A stretch of 64,000 bases of DNA. It comes from Marivirga aurantiaca (lineage in GTDB: Bacteria > Bacteroidota > Bacteroidia > Cytophagales > Cyclobacteriaceae). The position numbers and the translations under genes are program-made. The number at the start of each line of letters is the position of its first letter. The first letter of the stretch is position 1. Shown one piece after another: positions 1 through 7,570 of this stretch. Location of the stretch: positions 434,001-498,000 of the forward strand of contig NZ_JAEQBW010000003.1 of the NCBI RefSeq assembly GCF_016679925.1. The letters run 5' to 3'. The notes beneath the pieces were generated by a model. It had not been told where the DNA came from. It did not search any database and was given only the letters and a program-made list of their open reading frames with translations.

Positions 1-363
1 AATTCCGTGATTTTTTAAAAACCATCTTCTTATTTGGCTTGGTTCTATTCCTTTTTGTTTAAGGTCATAGTCTTTGAATTTTAAAGTCGGATTTTCTGAA
101 AGTTCATTTATAATTTGTTGAAATTCTATTGGCGTATGATTTAACGTTTTTAAAGGATTACAAACTTTACATGCTCTATAACCTTTGAGTATGCACTCTT
201 TTGAGGTTTTCAAAAATTCAACATTTTCTAATTTAGGTTTTCGGGCTGTGCAGGAAGGGCGACAAAAAATTCCTGTTGTTTTAACTGCCGTAAAAAATAC
301 TCCTTCAAACGAAGTGTCTTTTTCAACAATGGCTTTATACATTATTTCTTTTGTCAATTCCAT
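1..363 (-). CDS. ada: Ada-type methyl-phosphotriester sensor/AraC regulator, 5' part only
   Basis: Reading leftward from an ATG at 363 the frame stays open for 121 codons to the window edge, so only the N-terminus is present. It has the Ada zinc-binding domain: the stretch GVFFTAVKTTGIFCRPSCTA carries the first cysteines, followed by RKPK and GYRACKVCNP with the last two. After it begins an AraC-type helix (QKGIEPSQIRRWFLKNHG). In the family, the first cysteine takes methyl groups from DNA phosphotriesters and the protein then activates repair genes; a C-terminal MGMT domain may follow outside the window. It starts 2 bp after the stop of the PEP mutase-like gene, so the two are probably co-transcribed. 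Identification is firm at family level; full architecture is unknown. Confidence 0.85.
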   Translation of the reverse strand, partial: MELTKEIMYKAIVEKDTSFEGVFFTAVKTTGIFCRPSCTARKPKLENVEFLKTSKECILKGYRACKVCNPLKTLNHTPIEFQQIINELSENPTLKFKDYDLKQKGIEPSQIRRWFLKNHGI

Positions 364-365
364 TG

Positions 366-1136
366 TTAAAACAAGGCATTAAATGATTGTTCAGTCAAAA
401 TTTTTGTTGTCATATTTTCCAATGAAGTATAGGCATAATCATTTAAAAAATTCCCCATACTTATTCTCTTTACTCCAAGTTTTTCAAGTGTTTCAAAATT
501 TGGCAATTGTGGTATACACATTACATTTAGTGGTAATTTAGTTTGTAAAACAATTTCTGCAATATCACTTTCTTGTATAATGCAGGGCAAAAATATTCCG
601 TCAGTACCTGCTTGTTCATAATTCTTTATTCTTTCCGTTGCCACTTGTAGTGTATTGGGAATATTCAAAAGAAAAACATCGCATCTTACATTGATGAAAA
701 TTGAAATTTCTTGTTGAGTTAAGATACTTTTTACTTCTTGTAATAGTTGAGAAAATTGAAGAATGTCTTTAAGTTTTCGTTCCTCATTTTCTATAAAGCT
801 ATCTTCAATATTTATTCCTACAACACCTAACCTTTCTAATGCAATGATATTGTTAGCAATTTCTGTTGAAGTTTTTCCATAACCAAACTCAATGTCCACA
901 GAGAGAGGAAGCGTAACACTTTTTTTAATCCTTTTTACTACAAATAATAAATCGGAAAATGGCATTTGTTCTCCATCTTCGTAACCTAACGAATAGGCAA
1001 TCGCAGCACTTGAAGTTCCAATTGCTTGAAAGTTTAACTTTTCAAATATTTTTGCACTCTGCACATTCCAAACATTTCCAATAATCAAGGGCTGTGTCTG
1101 ATTATGTAATTCTTTAAATTTTAAATAAGTTGTCAT
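366..1136 (-). CDS. Isocitrate lyase / PEP mutase family protein
   Basis: The 256-residue product matches the isocitrate lyase/phosphoenolpyruvate mutase superfamily. An N-terminal GNVWNVQSAKIFEKLNFQAI is followed by GTSSAAIAYSLGYEDG, an acidic SVDIEFGYG strand where the family binds Mg2+, GVVGINIEDS, and a C-terminal segment with MCIPQLPN and KRISMGNF. The length fits the stand-alone group usually annotated as 2-methylisocitrate lyase-like or PEP mutase-like. The substrate cannot be read from sequence; carbon-carbon or carbon-phosphorus bond chemistry on a 2-oxo acid is inferred from family. The gene is the first of a two-gene unit with ada, 2 bp apart, and an attC-like repeat lies upstream, so the pair looks like a two-gene integron cassette. 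Confidence 0.85.
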   Translation of the reverse strand: MTTYLKFKELHNQTQPLIIGNVWNVQSAKIFEKLNFQAIGTSSAAIAYSLGYEDGEQMPFSDLLFVVKRIKKSVTLPLSVDIEFGYGKTSTEIANNIIALERLGVVGINIEDSFIENEERKLKDILQFSQLLQEVKSILTQQEISIFINVRCDVFLLNIPNTLQVATERIKNYEQAGTDGIFLPCIIQESDIAEIVLQTKLPLNVMCIPQLPNFETLEKLGVKRISMGNFLNDYAYTSLENMTTKILTEQSFNALF

Positions 1137-1232
1137 TTCTTAATTTGTTTGTACAAAGGTACTCCTCGGCACTGTCGTCATACAACCGAAAAATTAACAA
1201 GTATTTTTTTAGAGTGTGGCTTTAAAATGGCG

Positions 1233-1359
1233 GGTAACATAAATTGTATGATTGGTGGCAGAATGCATGGCGCTTGCCTGTCAATCCATAACTTAGTTTT
1301 GGAGGACTAAAAACATTTAGCACTTCGTCTGCCATTACTTATACAAAATATGTATGCCG
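1233..1359 (-). repeat. attC-like inverted repeat 1
   Basis: The two ends pair imperfectly. The left arm reads GGTAACATAAATTGTATG then TGGCAGA; the reverse complement of the right arm reads ACATATTTTGTATAAG then ATGGCAGA. The site lies between the start of the PEP mutase-like gene and an intron relic that abuts the next gene's stop. Its position and layout match the other nine repeats that separate genes up to 14.7 kb. The core triplets are degenerate (GGTAAC and GTATGCC), so recombination activity is doubtful. In-cassette orientation is assumed from the flanking minus-strand genes. Confidence 0.5.
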
Positions 1360-1416
1360 ATTATCGACATCCCTTATCTGGCAAGCTGTGGGCTTATGGC
1401 TCACGGCCGTCTACTC
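1352..1416 (+). other. Group IIC intron relic (internal deletion)
   Basis: The 3' part contains GGCTCACGGCCGTCTACTC, identical to the domain VI end of the intact intron at 12.4-13.1 kb. The 5' part (GTATGCCGATTATCGACATC) resembles the intact intron start GTGTGCCCAGTATGGGCATC at 15 of 20 positions. It appears to be a copy that lost everything between its two ends. It occupies the same position as the two full introns: inside an attC-like site, on the plus strand, next to the stop codon of a minus-strand gene (stop at 1415-1417). The 3' match is firm; the 5' match is suggestive. Confidence 0.6.
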
Positions 1417-2389
1417 ATTGGCTGTAGTTTTTATTTTTTTCAAAATGTTGCAATACCCGCATTGCTCTCAATGTATTCCATCTACTCGGTTTGCCAGCTT
1501 GTTCCATTATAAAGTGTACTTCTCCGGGATGAGCGGCTTGCATATTCCAAGATCCATCTTTATTCCGTTTTTTAAGAATTATCATAACAGCTTCCTCCAT
1601 TCTATTATCCCATTTTGTTTCAGCTTTTTGGAAATAATCTAATGCTCTAAGAATATCATACCTCCATCTGCTCGGATACGATAATTTCAAAAAGTCCTTG
1701 TGAATGATTCTACCCGTTCGGTCAGAAAGGAATAGTCTATGAATCAGTATAAATTCTTCAGCACTTTTAATGGCGTTTGAAATGTCATCTTTTCTGTAAA
1801 TGAAACCTGCTTTTTGAAACTCAAGCAGTCCTTCAAGAACCGAGATAGTTGAATGCAAAGAACTATGACTTGCCCCGCTTCTTGTTGTTCTACAATTGAA
1901 TCCACCATCAGGCATTATTTCATTGAGAAGACTATCTACAACGGATTTCAATTCCTTTTCAGGAGCATTGAAATAAGATGCATAGTTTAAAAACATACCA
2001 TTAACACAAACATCACTACGATGAAATGTTGATGGTCCAAGTTGGATCCCACCATCCTTGGCTTTCGAAGTATTCAGAACCAGTTCGATAGATTCCTTTA
2101 CAAGTTTGTGGTTTGGGCTCAAATTCAAGTTGCGAAGGTCGAGAAGCGTATAATGGGTTGAAATCCACTTGGGTTGATAAAACCTGTCTCCCCAATGTCC
2201 ATTTGGTTTTCTTTTGGATAAAAATTGCTTTCCCCAACCTTCAGATCCAATTCTGTCCTGCAAATCCTTTCTGTCGATTTCTAACAAATCGCGGTAAACC
2301 AGGTATTGGATGGATACATCACCTTCAAGAAGCCATTTTATAACTTCATTGATATCGTGTGATTGAATATGCTGAATTGAGTTATTCAT
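1415..2389 (-). CDS. Terpene-cyclase-fold (alpha/alpha toroid) hypothetical protein
   Basis: The protein has 324 residues and no signal peptide. Repeated helical segments with aromatic/glycine turns (NGHWGDRFYQPKWISTHYTL, DGGIQLGPSTFHRSDVCVNG, DGGFNCRTTRSGASHSSLHS, NKDGSWNMQAAHPGEV) resemble the squalene cyclase/prenyltransferase toroid. The catalytic DXDD-type motif of cyclases is not evident, so an enzymatic terpene role is not supported; related bacterial proteins are generally uncharacterised. It overlaps the upstream DUF1801 gene by 8 bp, indicating translational coupling. The stop codon lies within the 3' end of an intron relic, so the last residues may be altered relative to the ancestral protein. 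Confidence 0.7.
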   Translation of the reverse strand: MNNSIQHIQSHDINEVIKWLLEGDVSIQYLVYRDLLEIDRKDLQDRIGSEGWGKQFLSKRKPNGHWGDRFYQPKWISTHYTLLDLRNLNLSPNHKLVKESIELVLNTSKAKDGGIQLGPSTFHRSDVCVNGMFLNYASYFNAPEKELKSVVDSLLNEIMPDGGFNCRTTRSGASHSSLHSTISVLEGLLEFQKAGFIYRKDDISNAIKSAEEFILIHRLFLSDRTGRIIHKDFLKLSYPSRWRYDILRALDYFQKAETKWDNRMEEAVMIILKKRNKDGSWNMQAAHPGEVHFIMEQAGKPSRWNTLRAMRVLQHFEKNKNYSQ

Positions 2390-2711
2390 TCTTGATCAAT
2401 CTCAACAATTTCACAATATTTTTTTCATCAATCTCGTCTAAGGAATGAATTTCAATATGCTTCATTGTTTTGCCACTACCTTTGAACAGAGTATTCTCTT
2501 CTTTTGATAAACCTTTCATAGAAAAACCAAGATTGACATGTGATTTTAGGGAAACAAAATAATACTTACCATTATCATATGATGGCACTCCCCATTTCAA
2601 CTCCTCTTTAACATGAGGAAAAGTCTTAAAAAGAATCTGTCTTAGTTTTTGACATATTTCCTTTTGTGGAGATTTTTGTTTTATTATGTAATCTTCAACA
2701 TTCATTCCCAT
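2382..2711 (-). CDS. DUF1801 (YdhG-like) domain protein
   Basis: The 109-residue protein is a single DUF1801 domain: VEDYIIKQKSPQKEICQKLR at the start, then the family signature around LKWGVPSYDNGKYYFVSLKS and VNLGFSMKG. Two methionines (positions 1 and 3) could start it; the second gives MNVEDYI. The family adopts a small alpha/beta fold related to YdhG/iron-chaperone-like proteins, and its function is not established. It is the first gene of a two-gene cassette with the toroid protein, with an 8-bp overlap, and is preceded by attC-like repeat 2. Confidence 0.85.
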   Translation of the reverse strand: MGMNVEDYIIKQKSPQKEICQKLRQILFKTFPHVKEELKWGVPSYDNGKYYFVSLKSHVNLGFSMKGLSKEENTLFKGSGKTMKHIEIHSLDEIDEKNIVKLLRLIKNE

Positions 2712-2736
2712 TTCTCTTTGCTCTATATTTAAATGA

Positions 2737-2931
2737 GGATAACGTCACTGTATAAATTCGTGGCTGATTAAAAGTATAAAAATTTCAGTTAACTACCGAG
2801 GCAATCCGCAGGATTGACTTATTAAATTATTTCTGCACAGTAAGTCAATCCTGCGGTTTGATAGGCTTTCTACGAAGAGTTGCAGTTTCGTTAAGCACTG
2901 AACAGCTATGATTTATACAAAATGTTGACAT
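2737..2931 (-). repeat. attC-like inverted repeat 2, with nested palindromes
   Basis: The outer arms pair. The left arm reads GATAACGTCACTGTATAAAT and later GGCTG; the reverse complement of the right arm reads GTCAACATTTTGTATAAATC and later AGCTG. The right core GTTGACAT touches the stop codon of the 2931-3584 gene. The loop holds two opposed copies of a palindrome built on TCAATCC-3nt-GGATTGA (2801-2821 and 2841-2860), which recurs outside the array at 37993-38014. This insertion explains why the site is longer (195 bp) than the 120-130 bp ones. Confidence 0.55.
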
Positions 2932-3584
2932 CAGTACTTTCTAGTTGCCTGCATCCAATAAAAGAGAATTCCTAAGAAAATTACTCCAAGACTGGCCCAA
3001 CGAGTTCCTGAGTCCGGATTCAATAGTGTGTTCACAAGTAGTCCGACAGCCAAAATTGTTAGTACTGCAAGGACCCGTTTGAAAGATCGTGTTTGGAATT
3101 CAGTTTTCCCCTGTTCGATTGTTCGTTCATTCGCTAAGTCCACAGTCTTGATGAATTTTGGGAATTGAGTTAAAAACTTGTCAAAATCATCTGTTTGAGG
3201 AAAATAGGTGTATCGATAAAATTTTAATTGTTGGTTATTTGTAATTGTTAAACGGAACGAGTCTAGTCCACGATCTTCTTGGTTCACGTAGTCTATAATT
3301 CTGTCCCAACCTAGTTCAATATTGGATTCTTTACTTAGAAAAAATCGCTTAATCCAAATAAATCGAAAAGCTTCCTCTGTTAGATCAATTCTAATCCTAC
3401 CACGTGAAAGGATTGTTACCGGTATTACAGGAGAGAAGAATAGAACTGCAATTATCCCGAATTTCACAAGATCTGGCCAATCTCTTGGAATTAAAGTCAT
3501 CAGATAGAATGACAAACCAAAGAAGATAATGGCAACAGGAATTGCTCTCAAATTTGAGTTTATATTTATCTCGTAGCTCTTCAT
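2931..3584 (-). CDS. Membrane protein, possible PH-like domain
   Basis: I chose the ATG at 3584 (MKSYEINI); a TTG 12 bp further upstream lies inside attC-like repeat 3 and is less likely. The 217-residue product has two N-terminal hydrophobic segments (AIPVAIIFFGLSFYLMTLI and GIIAVLFFSPVIPVTIL), a soluble middle with beta-rich text (IRIDLTEEAFRFIWIKRFF, IIDYVNQEDRGLDSFRLTI), and two C-terminal segments. This layout resembles bacterial PH-domain membrane proteins, but the match is only structural in style. The gene is a single-gene cassette between repeats 2 and 3. Function unknown. Confidence 0.65.
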   Translation of the reverse strand: MKSYEININSNLRAIPVAIIFFGLSFYLMTLIPRDWPDLVKFGIIAVLFFSPVIPVTILSRGRIRIDLTEEAFRFIWIKRFFLSKESNIELGWDRIIDYVNQEDRGLDSFRLTITNNQQLKFYRYTYFPQTDDFDKFLTQFPKFIKTVDLANERTIEQGKTEFQTRSFKRVLAVLTILAVGLLVNTLLNPDSGTRWASLGVIFLGILFYWMQATRKY

Positions 3585-3592
3585 AATTGATG

Positions 3593-3723
3593 CCAACGTT
3601 AAGGCTAAAAGTTGGCGGGCATTAAAACTGAACTACTGTCAACCTGTGCCTAAGTTTGTTAAATATAGGAATTTTTAATTTAGCACATTTTGCCCGCTTG
3701 ATTTTAGCTAATGCTGAGTTTAG
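3593..3723 (-). repeat. attC-like inverted repeat 3
   Basis: The left arm GTTAAGGCTAAAAGTTGGCG and GGC pairs with the reverse complement of the right arm, GCATTAGCTAAAATCAAGCG and GGC. The outer cores (CCAACG and GAGTTTAG) are weak. It starts 8 bp upstream of the ATG of the membrane-protein gene and ends 6 bp from the stop of the 3730 lipoprotein gene, the spacing seen at the other sites. Confidence 0.5.
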
Positions 3724-3729
3724 TTTACT

Positions 3730-4875
3730 TTATTCTACTCGCTCAAATTCTTGTATTAAGTTAAGAATATATTGGTTTGGTTTTTCCTTACCTGTATAAT
3801 ATCTATTGTTAAATAGCCTTATTTTTAATTTAGTATCATTTAATTCCAAAATGGTAGCATATTCGAACTGTATCCCTCCACTTTCTGAGCCGTCAAAGTG
3901 ATATTCAAGGAGCAAGGTTTTGCCGTCCTGACTTAATTGCCAATCATGATATATCATTGGCTCCAAAGCGTCAATTTTTAAGGATATTGTTTTTTCTTTG
4001 AATGTCATATGTAAGTCCCCTAGAAATAGTCCTACTCTTCCATATTCAATTTCTTGTTCAGGAATATATTTGCCGTAGGTTCTATTTTCTGAGTTGTAAC
4101 TTATCCATTCCCCTATTATCTTTTTAAGCTTATGTTCATTATTTACTCCCTCCATTATTGAATGAAACCCTGCTTTTTTATCATTAACATTTGAATCTGA
4201 TATAGTATATGAGTTTGGATTAATATCTATTATTTGATTTATGCTTTCAAAGTTACCATTGCCATACATGTCAGTATAATTATATATAAAATAATAATCC
4301 TTGTATTCGGCTACACCCCATCTCTCAAGTTGAAGATTATCAGCACTGTCATTTAGATTTCTGTCGAAAATCCTGTAACGATAAATCATTATGTTATTAG
4401 GAAAATATTCGAATCGAGTTGCCCATTTACGATTTAATGTGTCGTCAGTAGACCAAATATTAGAAAGTAATATTTTTTCAATTTCAGTTTTACTGTAATC
4501 AATAAAGGTTTCCTTAGGTCTTTTAAATGTAAGCCAATAATTGTCAGCTCTATTATAGTCAATTAGTGTTATGCTGTCCTGATTTAATGAATGAATAGTA
4601 TAATCTAAACCATTAATTGTCAAAATGGTATCTGTTTTTTGAAGCCAACTATATATGGTGTCCTTCTTTGGGTAATGTTTAAATAATAAAGCCCCATCTT
4701 CTTTAAAATCATAAATAATTGGATACTGATGAACAAAAAATCGTGAAGTATCATTTAGGTGCAAATCATTCACCTCACTTTCAAAAATCCAAACGCCACT
4801 TATATTTTCATTTATTTGCTGAGTTTTACAAGAAATAAAAAAAGTCAGTCCTACAATTATGAAAAGCCTATTCAT
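3730..4875 (-). CDS. Hypothetical lipoprotein (lipocalin-like text)
   Basis: The 381-residue protein begins MNRLFIIVGLTFFISCKT, a signal peptide with a lipobox ending in cysteine about residue 16, so it is likely lipid-anchored in the periplasm or outer membrane. Two GVW/GEW openings (ISGVWIFESE near residue 27 and IIGEWISYNS near residue 252), each followed by beta-strand text, recall the bacterial lipocalin-like domains common in Bacteroidota, possibly two in tandem. No catalytic motif is seen. It is a single gene between attC-like repeats 3 and 4. Confidence 0.65.
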   Translation of the reverse strand: MNRLFIIVGLTFFISCKTQQINENISGVWIFESEVNDLHLNDTSRFFVHQYPIIYDFKEDGALLFKHYPKKDTIYSWLQKTDTILTINGLDYTIHSLNQDSITLIDYNRADNYWLTFKRPKETFIDYSKTEIEKILLSNIWSTDDTLNRKWATRFEYFPNNIMIYRYRIFDRNLNDSADNLQLERWGVAEYKDYYFIYNYTDMYGNGNFESINQIIDINPNSYTISDSNVNDKKAGFHSIMEGVNNEHKLKKIIGEWISYNSENRTYGKYIPEQEIEYGRVGLFLGDLHMTFKEKTISLKIDALEPMIYHDWQLSQDGKTLLLEYHFDGSESGGIQFEYATILELNDTKLKIRLFNNRYYTGKEKPNQYILNLIQEFERVE

Positions 4876-4990
4876 GTTTTATTATCCTTAAATGCTCAAA
4901 AAAATAATCAATTTTCATGATTGTCCCTATTTTCTTGGAAGTTCTTAGTTTTAAGAAGGTGATAGCTCCGATGGGTATGAATTGAACCCA

Positions 4991-5118
4991 GCGCTAAGCA
5001 TATGGCTTGGTGACGGTTTTCAAAGTGCTTTCTTGTCTGCCCGCACCAAAGTTGATTGAATGTACAAAATTTTCGTTTACCACTTCACCCGCAATAAGCT
5101 ATATGTAGTGTTAGGCTC
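4991..5118 (-). repeat. attC-like inverted repeat 4
   Basis: Read in the gene direction, this site begins with GCCTAAC, a perfect match to the integron core consensus RYYYAAC, followed by ACTACATATAGCTTATTGCG. The other end read on the plus strand is GCGCTAAGCATATGGCTTGG. The segments CATATAGCTT and CATATGGCTT pair across the site. It lies directly behind the stop of the acylase gene (5122). Confidence 0.6.
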
Positions 5119-5121
5119 TGG

Positions 5122-7263
5122 CTATCTCCATTTTATCTCTCCTGGATTATATTTCACTTTTAAATTCGCTAGTATTTCTTCTTCAGTAAAAAAGACTGGT
5201 TTAAGTTTTCCTTGTGCATAAAGCTCTGCCTGATCATCATAATGCTCTGATTCCGGGTGATCACTGGCACCATAAGGAGTGATGGATTTCGCCTTGACTT
5301 CCTCTCCAAATTCAACAATTGAAACATAAGAATCTCCTCCTTGTGCGCGAATGCTTAATCCCTTTAGACCAACATCGGGTAAATGACCCTCAAAATGACC
5401 TGCAGAAGCAAACATGATACCAGTCAATGAAATACCACCATCTATGGGATGGCTCGTTTTTTCTTTATCAAAATCGTATTGAAGTGGCTGCAAGCTACGC
5501 TGATGTCTGTAAATATCACCCCAAGCAACTTTCCAACTACCTTTTTCTGCTTTTAACTTCTCAATGGTTTGTTCCAGTGCTACTATGTTGTGATTTTCAG
5601 TCTTTATTCTTTTTAAATGAAAACTTTTGAATTTCCAGATATAATAAATTGAAGTTGCCGCAGAAGTACTGCTGCTGTATCGATCCCAAGAAACTAACAT
5701 TTGAAGCGGTTCACGGATATTATCGATACGCTTCGGGTCTAATTTCTCGATTAAGTATGCTTCTCTTTTGATCGCTTCAATATCTTCTTGAGCACTTTCA
5801 ACATATCTGTCAAAAATAGCTGCTTCTAAAGAGTTTATAGTTGCATTATCTAAGGTGTCTAATAGGGTTTTAGCCCGCCTGCCTCTATTGCTATTTCGCT
5901 GATAGTAGGTCATGTAATCAGGAAAATTGGCTGGGTCCGGGTTTTCCTTTGTAGTAGTTTCAAAAGGTCTGTTATTGCAGTTTTGAATATATTGACATGC
6001 CGGATTAAGTAATTGTGGTAATTCTTCTATTGTATGAAATCCTTGCCATTCCGTTTCTGTAAGACTTCCATCGACTGGCAGTTGCCAATTAAAAGAAGTA
6101 TCGCGCTTTGGAATGAGACCATTATAAAGATACATGATATTGCCTTGATCATCGGCATAAGAAATGTTATGAGCGTAAAGCGCATTCAATTCTAAAGCCT
6201 TCTTGAAAGATTCGAGGTCATGAGATAAAGCCATTCGATAGAGTTGTTCCAACATACCACCTTTTTGTAAGGAGGCTAATTTTATGCTAATGGGTTTTCC
6301 ACTTTCCGACTCTGCTAGAATAGGACCATGAATGGTTTTTCGGAAATTTACATTTTGATAAAAGATGCCCGAATCAGTTTTTATCTTAATCGTATCTTGA
6401 TATGCTTCTACTTCTATGTATTGCGCTCCATATTTATACATTGAAGAGTCTTTTGAGTCAAACTGAATTTCATAGGCATCGGCTACATCTGGGTTATTAG
6501 TAGTCCAGGTCCAACCTAAGTGCTGATTATGACCAACTACAGGAAAAATCGTTCCCCCCTTACGCACTGCCCCATAAAAATTCAAGCCTTCGGCACTCGT
6601 TAGTTGAAATTCATATGGGTCCTCATAATCCATGTGCGGATTGCTTACCAAAATGGCATTTTTAGATTTTGATTTACCTTTACCTACTACAAAAGCGTTG
6701 GACCCAATTCCTTTAACATCATCCTCCAAATATTTCACAATCATGTCATCATTTATTCGCACTTGCCCTAAAGTTCCAAAAGCATTGCCTTTATGGTCAG
6801 CTATGAAATACCAAGGCTTAAAATGAGTGATTAATTGTGGCTTTACGTCTGGGTTTTGGTTAAGATAGTAGTTTAAGCCCGCAGCAAACCCATCGAAAAG
6901 TTTTTTGATTTGTGGCTCAAGCGCATGATACTCTTCTTTGGAAATCCGTTCAATTTCAAAAGCTTTTACACGCATATCATTGGCTTTGCCACTTTCACCT
7001 TCCACTTCTGCTAACCTTCCAATAGATCGAATGATTTGTTTCTCAATTCTATCAAAATGATCTTCTGCTTGTGCGTAGGCAAGACCAAAAAGCAAACTTT
7101 CATCTGTTTCGCCTTTAATGTGTGGAATGCCATAGATATCTCTAAAGATGGTGACTTTATTTGCTAGTTCTTCGACTGTGGACGGTTTAGAGTCTGTATT
7201 TTTACAAGCATAGCTTACAAACAATATGAAATTAAATAATACAAACTTAATTTTTACATTCAT
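5122..7263 (-). CDS. Penicillin/acyl-homoserine-lactone acylase family lipoprotein
   Basis: The 713-residue precursor has a signal peptide (VLFNFILFVSYAC, lipobox-like) and the Ntn-hydrolase acylase layout. An alpha-chain part holds VTIFRDIYGIPHIKGETDES and LAYAQAEDHFDRIEKQIIRS. The autoprocessing site IGSNAFVVG is near residue 190, where the serine after glycine should become the beta-chain nucleophile. It is followed by ILVSNPHM, VVGHNQHLGWTWTTNNPDV and QNCNNRPF. The family hydrolyses amide side chains of beta-lactams or acyl-homoserine lactones, or related amides, in the periplasm. The exact substrate is not readable. It is a single-gene cassette between repeats 4 and 5; resistance or quorum-quenching cargo would fit but is inference. 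Confidence 0.85.
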   Translation of the reverse strand: MNVKIKFVLFNFILFVSYACKNTDSKPSTVEELANKVTIFRDIYGIPHIKGETDESLLFGLAYAQAEDHFDRIEKQIIRSIGRLAEVEGESGKANDMRVKAFEIERISKEEYHALEPQIKKLFDGFAAGLNYYLNQNPDVKPQLITHFKPWYFIADHKGNAFGTLGQVRINDDMIVKYLEDDVKGIGSNAFVVGKGKSKSKNAILVSNPHMDYEDPYEFQLTSAEGLNFYGAVRKGGTIFPVVGHNQHLGWTWTTNNPDVADAYEIQFDSKDSSMYKYGAQYIEVEAYQDTIKIKTDSGIFYQNVNFRKTIHGPILAESESGKPISIKLASLQKGGMLEQLYRMALSHDLESFKKALELNALYAHNISYADDQGNIMYLYNGLIPKRDTSFNWQLPVDGSLTETEWQGFHTIEELPQLLNPACQYIQNCNNRPFETTTKENPDPANFPDYMTYYQRNSNRGRRAKTLLDTLDNATINSLEAAIFDRYVESAQEDIEAIKREAYLIEKLDPKRIDNIREPLQMLVSWDRYSSSTSAATSIYYIWKFKSFHLKRIKTENHNIVALEQTIEKLKAEKGSWKVAWGDIYRHQRSLQPLQYDFDKEKTSHPIDGGISLTGIMFASAGHFEGHLPDVGLKGLSIRAQGGDSYVSIVEFGEEVKAKSITPYGASDHPESEHYDDQAELYAQGKLKPVFFTEEEILANLKVKYNPGEIKWR

Positions 7264-7281
7264 AGGTAGATGTGTTTTTAC

Positions 7282-7413
7282 TGCTAACGATTAGTATAAG
7301 CGTTGTGCGGCTTTTAGAGCGATTCATTTTTCGCCTAGCGCAAAGTTTCTTAAGAGCAAAAATGCTTAATTTCACTGTTTAACCCGCATTACGCTTATAC
7401 AATGTTGTGGGTA
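7282..7413 (-). repeat. attC-like inverted repeat 5
   Basis: The left arm GCTAACGATTAGTATAAGCG then TTGTGCGG pairs with the reverse complement of the right arm, ACAACATTGTATAAGCGTAA then TGCGGG. It overlaps the end of the 7379-7570 gene: the last eleven residues (LPTTLYKRNAG) and stop codon of that gene are encoded by the right arm. A stop codon within the repeat is also common in integron cassettes. Confidence 0.6.
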
Positions 7414-7570
7414 GTATATCGTTCGGGTCTACTTCAGTAATTTTCCCTTCTCTCAATACAATCATCGGACTATTCTTTTCTTTTTTGAACAGAACTAGTT
7501 TTCTGTAAGTCTCTTCAAGTCCTTTTACAATTTTATCGCGTTCTTCTTTTAATTGCTCCTTAGTTCCCAT
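7379..7570 (-). CDS. Small partner protein of zeta toxin (putative antitoxin)
   Basis: The 63-residue protein is charged and helical at the start (KEQLKEERDKIVKGLEETYR) with a central SPMIVLREGKITEVDP strand. It starts inside the toxin gene (11-bp overlap), indicating a coupled pair. I recall similar small proteins downstream of zeta-like kinases in Bacteroidota, but no named family can be claimed. The order toxin-then-partner differs from classical epsilon-zeta or PezAT, where the antitoxin comes first. The C-terminal eleven residues are encoded by attC-like repeat 5. An antitoxin role is inferred from context only. Confidence 0.65.
   Translation of the reverse strand: MGTKEQLKEERDKIVKGLEETYRKLVLFKKEKNSPMIVLREGKITEVDPNDILPTTLYKRNAG

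Noticed and set aside
185-382. Plus-strand open frame of 65 codons at the left edge
   Set aside because: It is antisense to the Ada domain, whose cysteine motif is unmistakable on the minus strand.
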